NCBI GenBank assembly: GCA_015058655.1 | Contig: SVBX01000001.1 | Span: forward strand, 1 to 64,000 | Direction of reading: 5' to 3' | Source: Pseudoselenomonas ruminantium | Lineage (GTDB): Bacteria > Bacillota > Negativicutes > Selenomonadales > Selenomonadaceae | DNA length: 64,000 nucleotides | Shown here: positions 1 through 8,098 of the stretch, piece by piece | Position numbering within the stretch: position 1 is the first letter of the stretch | How the letters are laid out: every line of letters starts with the position of its first letter | Made by a program: the position numbers and the translations under genes | Notes under the pieces: generated by a model | The model's database searches: none | Told to the model about the DNA's origin: nothing | What the model saw: the letters and a program-made list of their open reading frames with translations, nothing else

Positions 1-7
1 TGTCGCG

Positions 8-52
8 CACCCGCATAGCGGGTGGTTTATTTGCTGAACGCACTTCGTGCGT
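8..52. other. Two terminator-like hairpins at the left window edge
   Basis: CACCCGC/GCGGGTG (8-24) forms a perfect 7-bp stem followed by GGTTTATTT on the plus strand. ACGCAC/GTGCGT (38-52) forms a second stem. They probably end a plus-strand gene lying left of the window; nothing else is recognisable in bases 1-74. Confidence 0.45.
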
Positions 53-74
53 CCAGCAGGGTCACGACCCTATA

Positions 75-102
75 AAACAAAAAGGACTGCCGCAGCAGTC
101 CT
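75..102 (-). terminator. Rho-independent terminator of ilvE
   Basis: On the minus strand an 8-bp stem AGGACTGC/GCAGTCCT with a 4-nt loop is followed by TTTTGTTT. It lies 21 nt past the ilvE stop codon. Confidence 0.85.
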
Positions 103-122
103 CGCATAAATTCTCTGTGAAA

Positions 123-1148
123 TCACTTGATTTCCCGGATCCAACCCTCGGGCCCTTCGATGGTGCCCAGCTGGATGCCCCGCAGGGTGTCGTAGAGCTT
201 CTGGGTGACAGGCCCCATCTTCTCCATGCCACTGGGGAACTCGATGGTCTCATCCTTGCCAACCACCTTGCCCACAGGAGAGATGACAGCAGCAGTGCCG
301 CAGAGGCCGCACTCAGCGAAGTCCTTGAGCTCGCTGAACTTGACGGGACGGTGCTCCACCTTGAGACCCAGCATATGCTCGGCCAGGTATACCAAGGAGC
401 GACGAGTGATGGAGGGCAGTATGCTGCCAGACTTCGGAGTCACTACCGTGCCGTCCTTGGTGATGAAGAGGAAGTTGGCACCGCCTGTTTCCTCCACATA
501 GGTGCGGGTAGCAGAATCAAGGAACATGTTCTCGTCAAAGCCGTTATGATGGGCCAGCACATAGGGATGGAGGCTCATGGCATAGTTGAGGCCAGCCTTG
601 ATGTGGCCCGTGCCATGGGGAGCTGCACGGTCAAAGTCACTGACGCAGAGGGTGATGGGCTTGGCGCCGCCCTTGAAATAGGGGCCAACGGGAGTGCCAA
701 AGAGGCGGAACTGATACTCTTCCGCCGGCTTCACGCCAATGACCGGGCTGGAAGCGAACATATAGGGGCGCAGATACAGGGAAGCGTCCGAGCCATAGGG
801 GGGCACCCAGTCTTTGTTGGCGGACACCACCTGGTCCACTGCCTCCAGGAACCTTTCCTTGGGGAAGGCAGGCATCTCCAGTCTCTTGGCGGAATCTTCC
901 ATGCGCTCTGCATTGAGGTCCGGACGAAAAGTCACGATACGCCCATCTTTGGTAGTATATGCCTTCAAGCCCTCAAAAACTTCCTGACAATACTGCAGTA
1001 TGCCTGCGCACTCGTTGAGGACGATATTGGCATCCTCGGTGAGCGTCCCTTCGCCCCATTTGCCATCCTTGAAATTCGCTACATAGCGCTTAGATATCGT
1101 CCGATAGCTGAAGCCCAAGTTAGACCAATCCACATCTGTCCTTGCCAT
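123..1148 (-). CDS. ilvE: Branched-chain amino acid aminotransferase
   Basis: PLP-dependent fold-type IV transaminase that interconverts Leu/Ile/Val and their 2-oxo acids with glutamate/2-oxoglutarate in the cytoplasm. The 341-residue protein is of the long (mitochondrial BCAT-like) bacterial class. GTGHIKAGLNYA carries the expected PLP lysine, and the C-terminal half has the phosphate-binding LFITKDGTVVTP and ITRRS segments. The reading frame extends 18 codons further upstream, but the ATG at 1148 follows AAGGGGC at good spacing while the upstream ATG has no ribosome site. It appears to be a single gene with its own terminator. The 5' side was checked for a T-box leader and none was seen. 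Confidence 0.93.
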   Translation of the reverse strand: MARTDVDWSNLGFSYRTISKRYVANFKDGKWGEGTLTEDANIVLNECAGILQYCQEVFEGLKAYTTKDGRIVTFRPDLNAERMEDSAKRLEMPAFPKERFLEAVDQVVSANKDWVPPYGSDASLYLRPYMFASSPVIGVKPAEEYQFRLFGTPVGPYFKGGAKPITLCVSDFDRAAPHGTGHIKAGLNYAMSLHPYVLAHHNGFDENMFLDSATRTYVEETGGANFLFITKDGTVVTPKSGSILPSITRRSLVYLAEHMLGLKVEHRPVKFSELKDFAECGLCGTAAVISPVGKVVGKDETIEFPSGMEKMGPVTQKLYDTLRGIQLGTIEGPEGWIREIK

Positions 1149-1269
1149 GTTCCATGCCCCTTTTCTGCTGAGAGCCTTAATGTCTTTCCCAAGGCCCTCC
1201 ATCTGATTTTGACTGATATTTGTCCATCAATAGTGGAAATGTGAAACATCTTTATTCCATTTTCCTATT

Positions 1270-2895
1270 TTAGGTCAGAAATGTAACATTGTCAATGCCC
1301 TTTGAGAACAAGCGCCTTTCTATATCCTTGATCCCTTTCTCCTTGCGCCAGGCGAGGAGTTCCCTGCGAGCCTGGGGCAGATTCTCTATGATATCCCCTG
1401 CCACCAGGCCATCGCCTCTTTCCTCGTACGCCAAATCTCCGGCCCTGCCATGGAGATAGGTGCCCAGGAGGGGCATGAAATCCACCTCCGTCTGGCTTGC
1501 CAGTCCGGCAACAGTGCCTGCCAGCACATCCCCGGCTCCCGCTGTGGCCATGCCCGGATTTCCCAGATTAGAAAAGAACACTTCGCCATCAGGATATGCG
1601 ATCAAGGTACGATCGCTCTTGGCCACCACCACGGTCTTGCAGCCCTTGGCCAGCTTTTGAGCTGCCGGCACCAGATTCCCTTTGAGGGTTTCAACTTCCA
1701 CTCCCATGAGTCTTGCCAATTCACCCATATGAGGCGTAAGGATCGGTCTTTCCTTGCACTCTGCCAGCACTTCCGGCAAGCGGGCAAAAGCGAAGAGCGC
1801 ATCTGCATCAAGCACCAGGCGGCAGGAGGTACGAGTGGAAACCAGCCGCACGAACTCCATGGTTTCTGCCGCCCGTCCCAGTCCCGGCCCCATCAGGAGC
1901 ACATCTGCCCTATTAGCCAGGGTCAGCACCAGCTGCACTGCATCCTCTCCCCCCAGGTACCCGGTTTCTGTTTCCGGCAAGGGATAGGTCATGACTTCCT
2001 GCAACTGGGCGGCTACCACAGGCTGCTGGCTCTGAGGCACCGCCAGGGTAACCAAGCCGGCACCGATTCGGAGCGCGGCCCTGGCCGCCATGACAGCTGC
2101 GCCGGTCATGCCTTGGGATCCTGCCACAATGAGAATGCGCCCACAATCCCCCTTGTGAACATTCCTTGCTCTCTCCGGCAGCAAGGACGCAACAAGATCC
2201 TTGTCAAGGGTCTGCAGGGAAAGCCTGTCTGCCTCCAAAAGCTGGGAGGGCAGTCCTATGTCATCCACCACCAGCTTTCCCACATGCTCCGCGCCGGGCG
2301 AGAGCAGCTGTCCCGGCTTGATAAGCCCCAGGGACAGGGTAATGCAGGCCTTCACCGCCATGGTCTGCACAGCCCCGTTGTCTGCCGCCACGCCGCTGGG
2401 CATGTCTATGGACATGACAGGCCTTTCCGACTGATTGATTTCCTCGATAAGCCGCAGGGTCTTTTTCCTTAGCTCTCCCACAGCTCCGGTGCCCAAGATC
2501 CCGTCAACTACCCCATCGGAGAATTTCAGCGCCATGTGCAGCCTGTCCCAATCCCTGTCGCTGTTTAGTTCATGCAGCTCCATGCCCATTCTCTCCAAGA
2601 TGGCATACATGGATGCGGCCGATGGTTTGAGATGTGCATGCTCTCCCGCCAGGAATACCCTTACCCGCGCCCCTTTATTGGCCAGATGGCGGGCCGCGGA
2701 CATCGCATCTCCGCCGTTGTTGCCGCTGCCTGCTATCACGCAAAGGCTTTTGCCCTTAACTGTGCCCAGCATCTCCATGACAAGTTCCGCCGACCTCCTG
2801 CCGGCGTTTTCCATCAGCACGATTTCAGGCAAGCTGTAAGTCTCTGCCGCTTCCTTGTCTATCCTGTGCATATCCTCTATAAGTCCCAGCTTCAT
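1270..2895 (-). CDS. nnr: Bifunctional NAD(P)H-hydrate epimerase / ADP-dependent NAD(P)H-hydrate dehydratase
   Basis: Metabolite-repair enzyme that restores damaged NADHX/NADPHX. The N-terminal YjeF_N epimerase domain (about residues 1-210) contains GSGNNGGDAMSAARHL and SIDMPSGV. The C-terminal ribokinase-like dehydratase domain (about 225-520) contains the GPGLGR stretch and the catalytic GNPGMATAGAGDVLAGT motif. At 541 residues it has the length usual for the fused form. Start chosen at ATG 2895 because GGAGG lies 7 nt upstream; an in-frame ATG at 2931 lies inside acpS and lacks a site. It is 17 nt downstream of acpS, a pairing common in bacteria, so the two are probably co-transcribed. Confidence 0.93.
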   Translation of the reverse strand: MKLGLIEDMHRIDKEAAETYSLPEIVLMENAGRRSAELVMEMLGTVKGKSLCVIAGSGNNGGDAMSAARHLANKGARVRVFLAGEHAHLKPSAASMYAILERMGMELHELNSDRDWDRLHMALKFSDGVVDGILGTGAVGELRKKTLRLIEEINQSERPVMSIDMPSGVAADNGAVQTMAVKACITLSLGLIKPGQLLSPGAEHVGKLVVDDIGLPSQLLEADRLSLQTLDKDLVASLLPERARNVHKGDCGRILIVAGSQGMTGAAVMAARAALRIGAGLVTLAVPQSQQPVVAAQLQEVMTYPLPETETGYLGGEDAVQLVLTLANRADVLLMGPGLGRAAETMEFVRLVSTRTSCRLVLDADALFAFARLPEVLAECKERPILTPHMGELARLMGVEVETLKGNLVPAAQKLAKGCKTVVVAKSDRTLIAYPDGEVFFSNLGNPGMATAGAGDVLAGTVAGLASQTEVDFMPLLGTYLHGRAGDLAYEERGDGLVAGDIIENLPQARRELLAWRKEKGIKDIERRLFSKGIDNVTFLT

Positions 2896-2912
2896 TTGAC
2901 TTCCTCCACCTG

Positions 2913-3281
2913 CTATTTTTCCATCACGCATTGAGCCGTAGCATACTCCTTCGAATGGCTCAGCGATATCCAGACAGATTTTATCCCCCTGTCCCGGGCC
3001 AGCTGTCCAAAATAACCGCTGAGCCTGACCTTGGGGCAGCCTAGCTCATCAGGCAAAATTTCTATATCCAGCAAAGTGCCCTGCCGGAGCCCCGTGCCAA
3101 ATGCCTTCAGCACCGCTTCCTTGCCTGCCCAGCGCGCTCCGTAGCTGGCATATTTTCCCGCCCCACGCTTCTCGCAGTAGTCCTGCTCTTTTTCCGTATA
3201 GACCCGCTTCAGGAAAGCGGGGCTCAATGCCTTCTCCACCCGGTATATCTCTATAATATCTGTGCCAATGCCAGCAATCAA
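2913..3281 (-). CDS. acpS: Holo-[acyl-carrier-protein] synthase (TTG start)
   Basis: Transfers 4'-phosphopantetheine from CoA to the serine of apo-ACP, activating the ACP encoded at 38.3-38.5 kb. The 122-residue protein shows GTDIIEI at the N-terminus (metal-binding Asp), WAGKEAVLKAFGTG in the centre (metal-binding Glu) and SHSKEYATA near the C-terminus, all AcpS signatures. Translation most likely starts at TTG 3281, with GGAGG 8 nt upstream; no ATG gives a full-length protein in this frame. First gene of the acpS-nnr pair. Confidence 0.93.
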   Translation of the reverse strand: MIAGIGTDIIEIYRVEKALSPAFLKRVYTEKEQDYCEKRGAGKYASYGARWAGKEAVLKAFGTGLRQGTLLDIEILPDELGCPKVRLSGYFGQLARDRGIKSVWISLSHSKEYATAQCVMEK

Positions 3282-3302
3282 GGGCCATACCTCCGCTCAA
3301 TC

Positions 3303-3336
3303 AAAAATCAGGAGCCGACAGAAACTGCCGACTCCT
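3303..3336 (-). terminator. Terminator of motAB
   Basis: Minus strand: 12-bp stem AGGAGTCGGCAG / CTGTCGGCTCCT with one G-T pair, 3-nt loop, then GATTTTT. It lies between the motB stop and the acpS start. Confidence 0.85.
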
Positions 3337-3370
3337 ATAGTATACCATTTCAGCGTATGAACTTGTACCA

Positions 3371-4333
3371 TCAGTTTGCCAAAGCAGGAGGCAAATCACC
3401 CGTATAGGCTCTGCCTCCCATAGTCGGACCTCCGGTGGCGCCAGTGGCGCTGCTGTCATCGGTGCTGCCAACTTTGCTGTCTCCCGTAGCGCCTACGGCG
3501 CTGCTGCCTCCAGTGGAGGGGATATTGCCCGTAGCCTTGGCGTTTGGCCCTCCATCGCCACCGCCCGCCGCAGTCACGCCCTCATTGGGATTGAAGCGGT
3601 AGTTGCGGGCGATGAAGACTTCCACCCGTCGATTCTGCTGCCTGCCATCATCCGTATCGTTGGAAGCGATAGGCCGATACTCGCTGTATCCCACAGCGCT
3701 GAAACGCCTGGGATTCAAACGGGCATCCTGGGCGATTATGTACTTCATGAAATTAAGGGCACGACTTGAGGAAAGTTCCCAGTTGGAAGGGAACTGAGCC
3801 GTGTTGATGGGCACATTGTCCGTATGCCCGGAGATGACCACTCGCTCTGGCAGGGTAGCCAGCAGGCCTGCAATCACCGGAGCGATCTTCTGCGACTCAG
3901 CCACCAGCTGTGCAGAGCCGGAAGGGAAAAGCGCCCTCTCCTTGATGCGAATCATAAGTCCATCTTCAGAAAGCTCGGTGGTGAGCTTGTCCTTGAGATT
4001 ATTGGCCTCAATATACTCTTCCATCTGTCTCTGAACTTCTTCCAGGCTCTGATTCTCCTGAATATAAGCAGAATTGCCCGCATCTTCATCGCTGGGCATC
4101 TCTGCCCGGCGGCCAGGGTTCGGTCCCATGGCATCGAAGAAGGAAGGGCCGCCAGAATTGAAAGCCGCAGTAAAAGCCTGGGCCATCTGCTTCAATTTCG
4201 TCTGGTCAGTCTGGGAAATAGCAAAAAGCGCTATGAAAAGAGCCAGCAGGAGGGTCATCAGGTCGGAATAAGGCAGGAGCCAGGGCTCACCTTCATGTTC
4301 TTCGTGGGGAGCCTGATGTTTCTTCTTAGCCAT
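3371..4333 (-). CDS. motB: Flagellar motor stator protein MotB
   Basis: Forms the peptidoglycan-anchored half of the flagellar stator with MotA. The single membrane helix LMTLLLALFIALFAIS is preceded by the conserved proton-channel aspartate (Asp24 in PYSDLM). A periplasmic linker follows, then an OmpA-type peptidoglycan-binding domain (about 130-250: VVISGHTDNVPI, NWELSSSRA, GYSEYRPIASN, RRVEVFI). The last ~65 residues are Gly/Ser/Ala/Thr-rich low-complexity sequence not typical of MotB. ATG 4333 follows AAGGAG at 7 nt; a TTG one codon earlier is less likely. The gene starts 4 nt after the motA stop, so translation is probably coupled. Confidence 0.95.
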   Translation of the reverse strand: MAKKKHQAPHEEHEGEPWLLPYSDLMTLLLALFIALFAISQTDQTKLKQMAQAFTAAFNSGGPSFFDAMGPNPGRRAEMPSDEDAGNSAYIQENQSLEEVQRQMEEYIEANNLKDKLTTELSEDGLMIRIKERALFPSGSAQLVAESQKIAPVIAGLLATLPERVVISGHTDNVPINTAQFPSNWELSSSRALNFMKYIIAQDARLNPRRFSAVGYSEYRPIASNDTDDGRQQNRRVEVFIARNYRFNPNEGVTAAGGGDGGPNAKATGNIPSTGGSSAVGATGDSKVGSTDDSSATGATGGPTMGGRAYTGDLPPALAN

Positions 4334-4337
4334 CAAA

Positions 4338-5111
4338 TCACTCCTTCTTCAACCCTTCGCGCTCGGACTGAGGAATGAATACCATCAGTTTTGCCTCGAT
4401 AGCCGTAGGAGAATCGCCGGCCTGCAGAGAAAGGATGCCTTCGATGATCATGCGCTTCTCACTGACCTCCGCCTTGGACAGGAGCTTCAGCTTGTTGGCC
4501 ATGGGCAGATACACAACATATGCAGTGAAGATACCGAGGATGGTTGCCACGAACGCTGCTGCGATTGCATGGCCCAGCTTGTTGATATCATTCAGGTTGC
4601 CCAGCGCTGCGATAAGGCCGATAACCGCGCCCAGCACGCCCAGGGTAGGAGCATACAGGCCAGCCTGCTCCAACATGGCACGACCTTCGGCATGACGCTC
4701 CTGCATGACTGCCAGCTCTGCATCAAGCACATCGCTGACGAACTCAGGGTCCATGCCGTCGATGACCATGCCAAGTCCCGTACGGAAGAAAGGATCCTCG
4801 ATTTCCTGCACCTTGCTCTCCAGGGCCAGTATGCCCTCGCGGCGGGCAATCTGAGAAAGCTCTATGAACATGCTCAGCAGCTCCGCCTTTTCATGCAGAG
4901 CTGGCTTGAAGTAAACCATCTTGACTATCTTAGGCAAAGACTTCAGCTGCTTCATATTGAAAGCAGTGAACAAGCAGGAGAAAGTTCCGCAGATAATGAT
5001 CAGGAATGCTGCCGGATTATTCAGCGAACTGATCGGCGCACCCTTGATGATCATACCTACGAAGACGGAAATCAGACCGCCTATTGCGCCTATGACTGTT
5101 GACATTTCCAA
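4338..5111 (-). CDS. motA: Flagellar motor stator protein MotA
   Basis: Proton- or ion-channel subunit of the flagellar stator (MotA/TolQ/ExbB family), 257 residues with four predicted membrane segments: two near the N-terminus, then about 150-170 (PTLGVLGAVIGLIAAL) and 180-200 (AIAAAFVATILGIFTAYVVYLP). The large cytoplasmic loop between helices 2 and 3 carries ARREGILALE, the segment expected to touch FliG. The likely start is TTG 5111, 8 nt after AGGGGGG; ATG 5105 is the alternative. First gene of motAB. The ~230-bp upstream region is AT-rich but shows no clear flagellar sigma-28 promoter. Confidence 0.95.
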   Translation of the reverse strand: MEMSTVIGAIGGLISVFVGMIIKGAPISSLNNPAAFLIIICGTFSCLFTAFNMKQLKSLPKIVKMVYFKPALHEKAELLSMFIELSQIARREGILALESKVQEIEDPFFRTGLGMVIDGMDPEFVSDVLDAELAVMQERHAEGRAMLEQAGLYAPTLGVLGAVIGLIAALGNLNDINKLGHAIAAAFVATILGIFTAYVVYLPMANKLKLLSKAEVSEKRMIIEGILSLQAGDSPTAIEAKLMVFIPQSEREGLKKE

Positions 5112-5291
5112 GATAAAAGCCCCCCTAACCTTCTATTTCGATTGAAGGAACATCGTCTGAGATATTTGGTACATATGCTTATTTGTATAATTCCTTGCAA
5201 AGGACAAAAATCCTACCGCCCGCAAGGAAAATTTTTTTCCGAGAGGATAATAATTTTTTTTTATTATATCATTTATGTGTTAGAAATATGA

Positions 5292-5297
5292 TATAAT
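5292..5297 (+). promoter_or_regulatory. Candidate -10 element of the LysR gene
   Basis: A perfect TATAAT lies 48 nt before the LysR start codon in an AT-rich stretch. The -35 position (TCATTT, 17 nt upstream) matches consensus poorly, so activator dependence or autoregulation is possible. Confidence 0.45.
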
Positions 5298-5344
5298 AGC
5301 CTAAGATAAAGACGATTTATGTTCTCACAGAAAGAAGCGATTGC

Positions 5345-6232
5345 ATGGAACTCAGACAACTCGAATATTTCCAGATGGCCAGCCGTCTGCGGAATATCAC
5401 CCGGGCTGCGGAAAGGCTGCGTGTTTCCCAGCCAAACATCACGGTCGCTATCAAGAAGCTGGAGGCGGAACTTGGCATACAGCTTTTCGACCGGAGCCAG
5501 AAACAGCTGTCCCTGACCCCAGAGGGGGCAGTCTTTCTCAACCGCATCGAGCTTGCCCTGCGGAACATCCAGGATGCAGTGCTGGAAGTCAACGACTACA
5601 AGCAGCTTCAAAAAGGCACCATCAAGATAGGCATCCCCCCCATGATGGGCGCCTATCTCTTCCCCAAGATCTTCTCCAGCTTCCAGAAGCGGTACTCACA
5701 CCTGGAAATCTTTCTCCACGAAGAAGCCTCCATGTCCATACGGGAACAGCTGGAACGCGATGAGCTGGACTTCGGCATCATCATCATTTCGGGAGCCTCG
5801 CAAAGCCTGCAGCTGCTGCCCATGTCTCGGAATCAGATCGTCTGCTGCGTGCCGGACTCAAGCCCGCTTGCCCAAAAGACATCCCTCAGCCTCAGGGATG
5901 TTGCCGAATCCAGCATGGTGATGCTGAAAGAAGGCTCTTTCCTCAGGCAGCTTATCTTGAGCAAGCTGGAAGACGAAGGCGTAAGGCCCAACATCGTGCT
6001 GGAATCTAATCAGGTAGGCACCTTGAAGGGCCTGGTGGCCTCAGGAGTAGGACTCGCCTTCCTGTTGGACATGGTCGTGGAGGACACGCCGGGCATGAAA
6101 GTCATCCCCCTCTCCGAGCCCCTCTTCGTAGATGTGGGCCTAGCCTGGAAAAAGGATCGTTACATCTCCAAGGCCGCACAATCATTCATCGACTTCTGCA
6201 AGGAAATCCTCAAGCAGAAAGACGCCCAATAA
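5345..6232 (+). CDS. LysR-family transcriptional regulator
   Basis: Typical 295-residue LysR regulator. The N-terminal winged helix-turn-helix covers about residues 1-60 (LRQLEYFQMAS, NITRAAERLRVSQPNITVAIKKLE). A substrate-binding effector domain fills the rest (about 90-290). The GTIKIGIPPMMGAYLFP start of that domain is like CynR/CbbR-type regulators, but the effector cannot be told from sequence. It is convergent with dcuB and shares a bidirectional terminator, so the two are not divergent partners. Start ATG 5345 follows an AAAGAAG site. Confidence 0.9.
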   Translation: MELRQLEYFQMASRLRNITRAAERLRVSQPNITVAIKKLEAELGIQLFDRSQKQLSLTPEGAVFLNRIELALRNIQDAVLEVNDYKQLQKGTIKIGIPPMMGAYLFPKIFSSFQKRYSHLEIFLHEEASMSIREQLERDELDFGIIIISGASQSLQLLPMSRNQIVCCVPDSSPLAQKTSLSLRDVAESSMVMLKEGSFLRQLILSKLEDEGVRPNIVLESNQVGTLKGLVASGVGLAFLLDMVVEDTPGMKVIPLSEPLFVDVGLAWKKDRYISKAAQSFIDFCKEILKQKDAQ

Positions 6233-6245
6233 AATCGCAAAAAGA

Positions 6246-6286
6246 AGCTCCACAGCCTGCGCTTGGCAGGCCGTGGAGCTTTTCTT
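6246..6286. terminator. Bidirectional terminator between LysR gene and dcuB
   Basis: Strong hairpin with AGCTCCAC and GTGGAGCT outer arms and a GCCTGC/GCAGGC inner stem. TTTTCTTG follows on plus and TTCTTTTT on minus, as expected between convergent genes. Confidence 0.85.
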
Positions 6287-6302
6287 GTTATATTTCAGGT
6301 TC

Positions 6303-7643
6303 TCAATAGAGCACATGTGCCAGCAAATAGCCCACGCAGCAGCCGGAGCCAACGCCAATGAGGCCCGGAATCATGAAGCTGTGGTTCAGGATGTACTTGC
6401 CGATGCGGGTAGTACCGGAACGATCGAAGCCGATGCAGGCCAGATCGGAAGGATAGGTCGGCAGGAAGAAGTAGCCGTAGCATGCAGAAATGAAGGACAG
6501 AACCAGCACAGGATCCATGCCCACATTGAGTGCCATAGGCACCACGATGGCGATAGCTGCGCCCTGGGAGTTCACCAGCTTGGAGGTGAGGAAGGCCAGT
6601 ACGGCATAAGCCCAGGGATAGTTCTGCACGGCATTGCCCAGGAACTCCTTCAGGAAGCCCATGTGATGAGCGAAGAAGGTGTCTGCCATCCAGGCTACGC
6701 CATAGACGGATACCAGCGCCACCACGCCGGAGCGGAACACCTGGCTGTTGCCCACATCCTTAGCTTTCACCTTGCAGGTAATCAGGATGATGGCCGCCAC
6801 GAAGAGCATGACCATCTGGATGACCAGCACCATGGAAATAGGCTTCATAACGCCCTTGGCATCGGCAAAATGAGGCAGCAGGGAGTGAACATTGCCCAAG
6901 ATGGCAATGACTGCGATGCCTGCCAGGAAGATATACATAGCGCGATAGTACTCGGTAGGCAACTCCTTGTCCAGGAGGCTTTCCGTATCGCCGTACACAT
7001 AAGCCTTGTTCTCAGGATCCTTGATGAATTCCTGGAAGCGCTCATCCTTTTCCAGATCCTTGCCGCGGTTGTAGCTCCACAGAGCTGCGAAGAACACGCC
7101 CAGGCCGGTAGCGGGAATGGAAACCATCAGCACCTGCAGCAAGGAGAACTCACTGCCAGCTGCTGCCAGGAAAGCCACGATAGAAACCACTGCCACGGAA
7201 GCAGGAGAAGCGCAAATACCCATCTGGGAGGCTACGGACGCCACCGCCATGGGACGCTCAGGACGGATGTTCTGCTTGATGGCCACATCGTAGATGATGG
7301 GGAACAGGGTGTAAACCGCATGGCCAGTGCCGCAGAGGATAGTGAGAAACCACGTGGTCATAGGCGCCAGGATAGTGACATATTTAGGATGGCTTCTCAG
7401 GAGCTTCTCAGCCCCCTTCAGCATGACCGTAAGACCACCGGAAGTCTGGAGGAAACCTGCGCAGGTGACCACCGCCATGATGATGAGCATGACATCCACA
7501 GGCGGCTTGCCCGGCTTGTAGCCGAACACGAATGTAAAAATGATCAGACCAATACCACTGATGACAGCCAGGCCGATGCCGCCATGACGGACACCGACCA
7601 CCAGGCATGTCAACAGTACAACGAAACCTAGTAGCATCTCCAT
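6303..7643 (-). CDS. dcuB: Anaerobic C4-dicarboxylate transporter, DcuB type
   Basis: Inner-membrane antiporter for fumarate/succinate exchange, usual in anaerobes that use fumarate as electron acceptor. The 446 residues contain about 10-12 hydrophobic helices. Signature stretches of the DcuA/DcuB family are clear: FGYKPGKPPVDVML, LTILCGTGHAVYTLFPIIYD, NIRPERPMAVASVASQMGI, FLPTYPSDLACIGFDRSGTT and IGKYILNHSFMIPGL. Start ATG 7643 follows GGGGAG; the frame runs 10 codons further without a site. A palindromic R3 repeat lies 34 nt upstream of the start. Confidence 0.93.
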   Translation of the reverse strand: MEMLLGFVVLLTCLVVGVRHGGIGLAVISGIGLIIFTFVFGYKPGKPPVDVMLIIMAVVTCAGFLQTSGGLTVMLKGAEKLLRSHPKYVTILAPMTTWFLTILCGTGHAVYTLFPIIYDVAIKQNIRPERPMAVASVASQMGICASPASVAVVSIVAFLAAAGSEFSLLQVLMVSIPATGLGVFFAALWSYNRGKDLEKDERFQEFIKDPENKAYVYGDTESLLDKELPTEYYRAMYIFLAGIAVIAILGNVHSLLPHFADAKGVMKPISMVLVIQMVMLFVAAIILITCKVKAKDVGNSQVFRSGVVALVSVYGVAWMADTFFAHHMGFLKEFLGNAVQNYPWAYAVLAFLTSKLVNSQGAAIAIVVPMALNVGMDPVLVLSFISACYGYFFLPTYPSDLACIGFDRSGTTRIGKYILNHSFMIPGLIGVGSGCCVGYLLAHVLY

Positions 7644-7676
7644 AAAATCTCTCCCCTTTTTGAAGCTACACACAAA

Positions 7677-7725
7677 ACTCCGTGCGAAACGGTGTTTCGC
7701 ACTACGCCCTTACACGAAATCCAAG
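7677..7725. repeat. R3 repeat, copy 1 (palindrome plus conserved flank)
   Basis: Perfect 9-bp inverted repeat GTGCGAAAC-ggt-GTTTCGCAC followed by a conserved TTACACGAAAT tract. A second copy at 27182-27231 has the same layout with paired base changes in the stem. It lies 5' of dcuB on the minus strand. Confidence 0.7.
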
Positions 7726-8019
7726 TTCCCGCTGCGCCTACGGCCTGCGCTCACTAAGATTTCATAGTAAAATAATTTCCCTGCTTTGCTATTTCGCCGT
7801 TGAAAAACAATTTCCTTCCTTTTCAGAAAAAACTTGTAATTATTTCCTAATAAAGCAAGGCAGGGAACATGGCTTCCAAAATTCTGAAAAAACCTTGGAT
7901 ATTATAACGCTGTTATATGGAAAAGTAAATATTAGTTATAAAAAAAATATATATCATAATTTTAGCTTATTGTATTTTAGCCATAATTAATTATTACTAT
8001 AATGTTTTATAATAAATAC
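7726..8019. other. AT-rich intergenic stretch upstream of dapL
   Basis: No believable gene; the 102-codon plus-strand frame across 7682-7990 starts inside the R3 repeat and resembles nothing. The stretch becomes strongly AT-rich after 7780. Its only ordered feature is the dyad TATAAC-GCT-GTTATA at 7903-7917. Confidence 0.6.
7903..7917. promoter_or_regulatory. Dyad TATAAC-N3-GTTATA upstream of dapL
   Basis: Perfect 6-bp inverted repeat with a 3-nt spacer. The same half-sites recur at 8029-8045 with a 5-nt spacer, overlapping the dapL promoter, which suggests paired binding sites for one regulator. Confidence 0.4.
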
Positions 8020-8047
8020 TTGCAAAGATATAACATTATGTTATAAT
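8020..8047 (+). promoter_or_regulatory. dapL promoter with overlapping palindromic operator
   Basis: TTGCAA (8020-8025), 16-nt spacer, TATAAT (8042-8047). A perfect 17-bp palindrome TATAACATTATGTTATA (8029-8045) covers the spacer and most of the -10 box, so a bound protein would block RNA polymerase. Confidence 0.65.
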
Positions 8048-8098
8048 ATCTTCAAAGTTCATTGAGATTAATTCTTTTTTGACCTACAGGAGGAATAT

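Noticed and set aside
1149-1269. T-box leader for ilvE
   Set aside because: No T-box consensus or specifier-type stem was found in the 121-bp gap.
5112-5291. Sigma-28 flagellar promoter upstream of motA
   Set aside because: No TAAA-N15-GCCGATAA-like match on the minus strand.
6273-7631. Long plus-strand frame (452 codons) across dcuB
   Set aside because: It is the antisense shadow of a strongly coding gene, rich in His/Gln, with no family resemblance. Similar shadows over dapL, the M18 gene, acrB and gatA were left out.
7682-7990. 102-codon plus-strand frame upstream of dapL
   Set aside because: It begins inside the R3 repeat, runs through AT-rich promoter DNA and matches nothing.
7726-8098. 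Lysine riboswitch upstream of dapL
   Set aside because: The stretch is too AT-rich and lacks the multi-helix GC core; palindromic protein sites explain the visible structure better.
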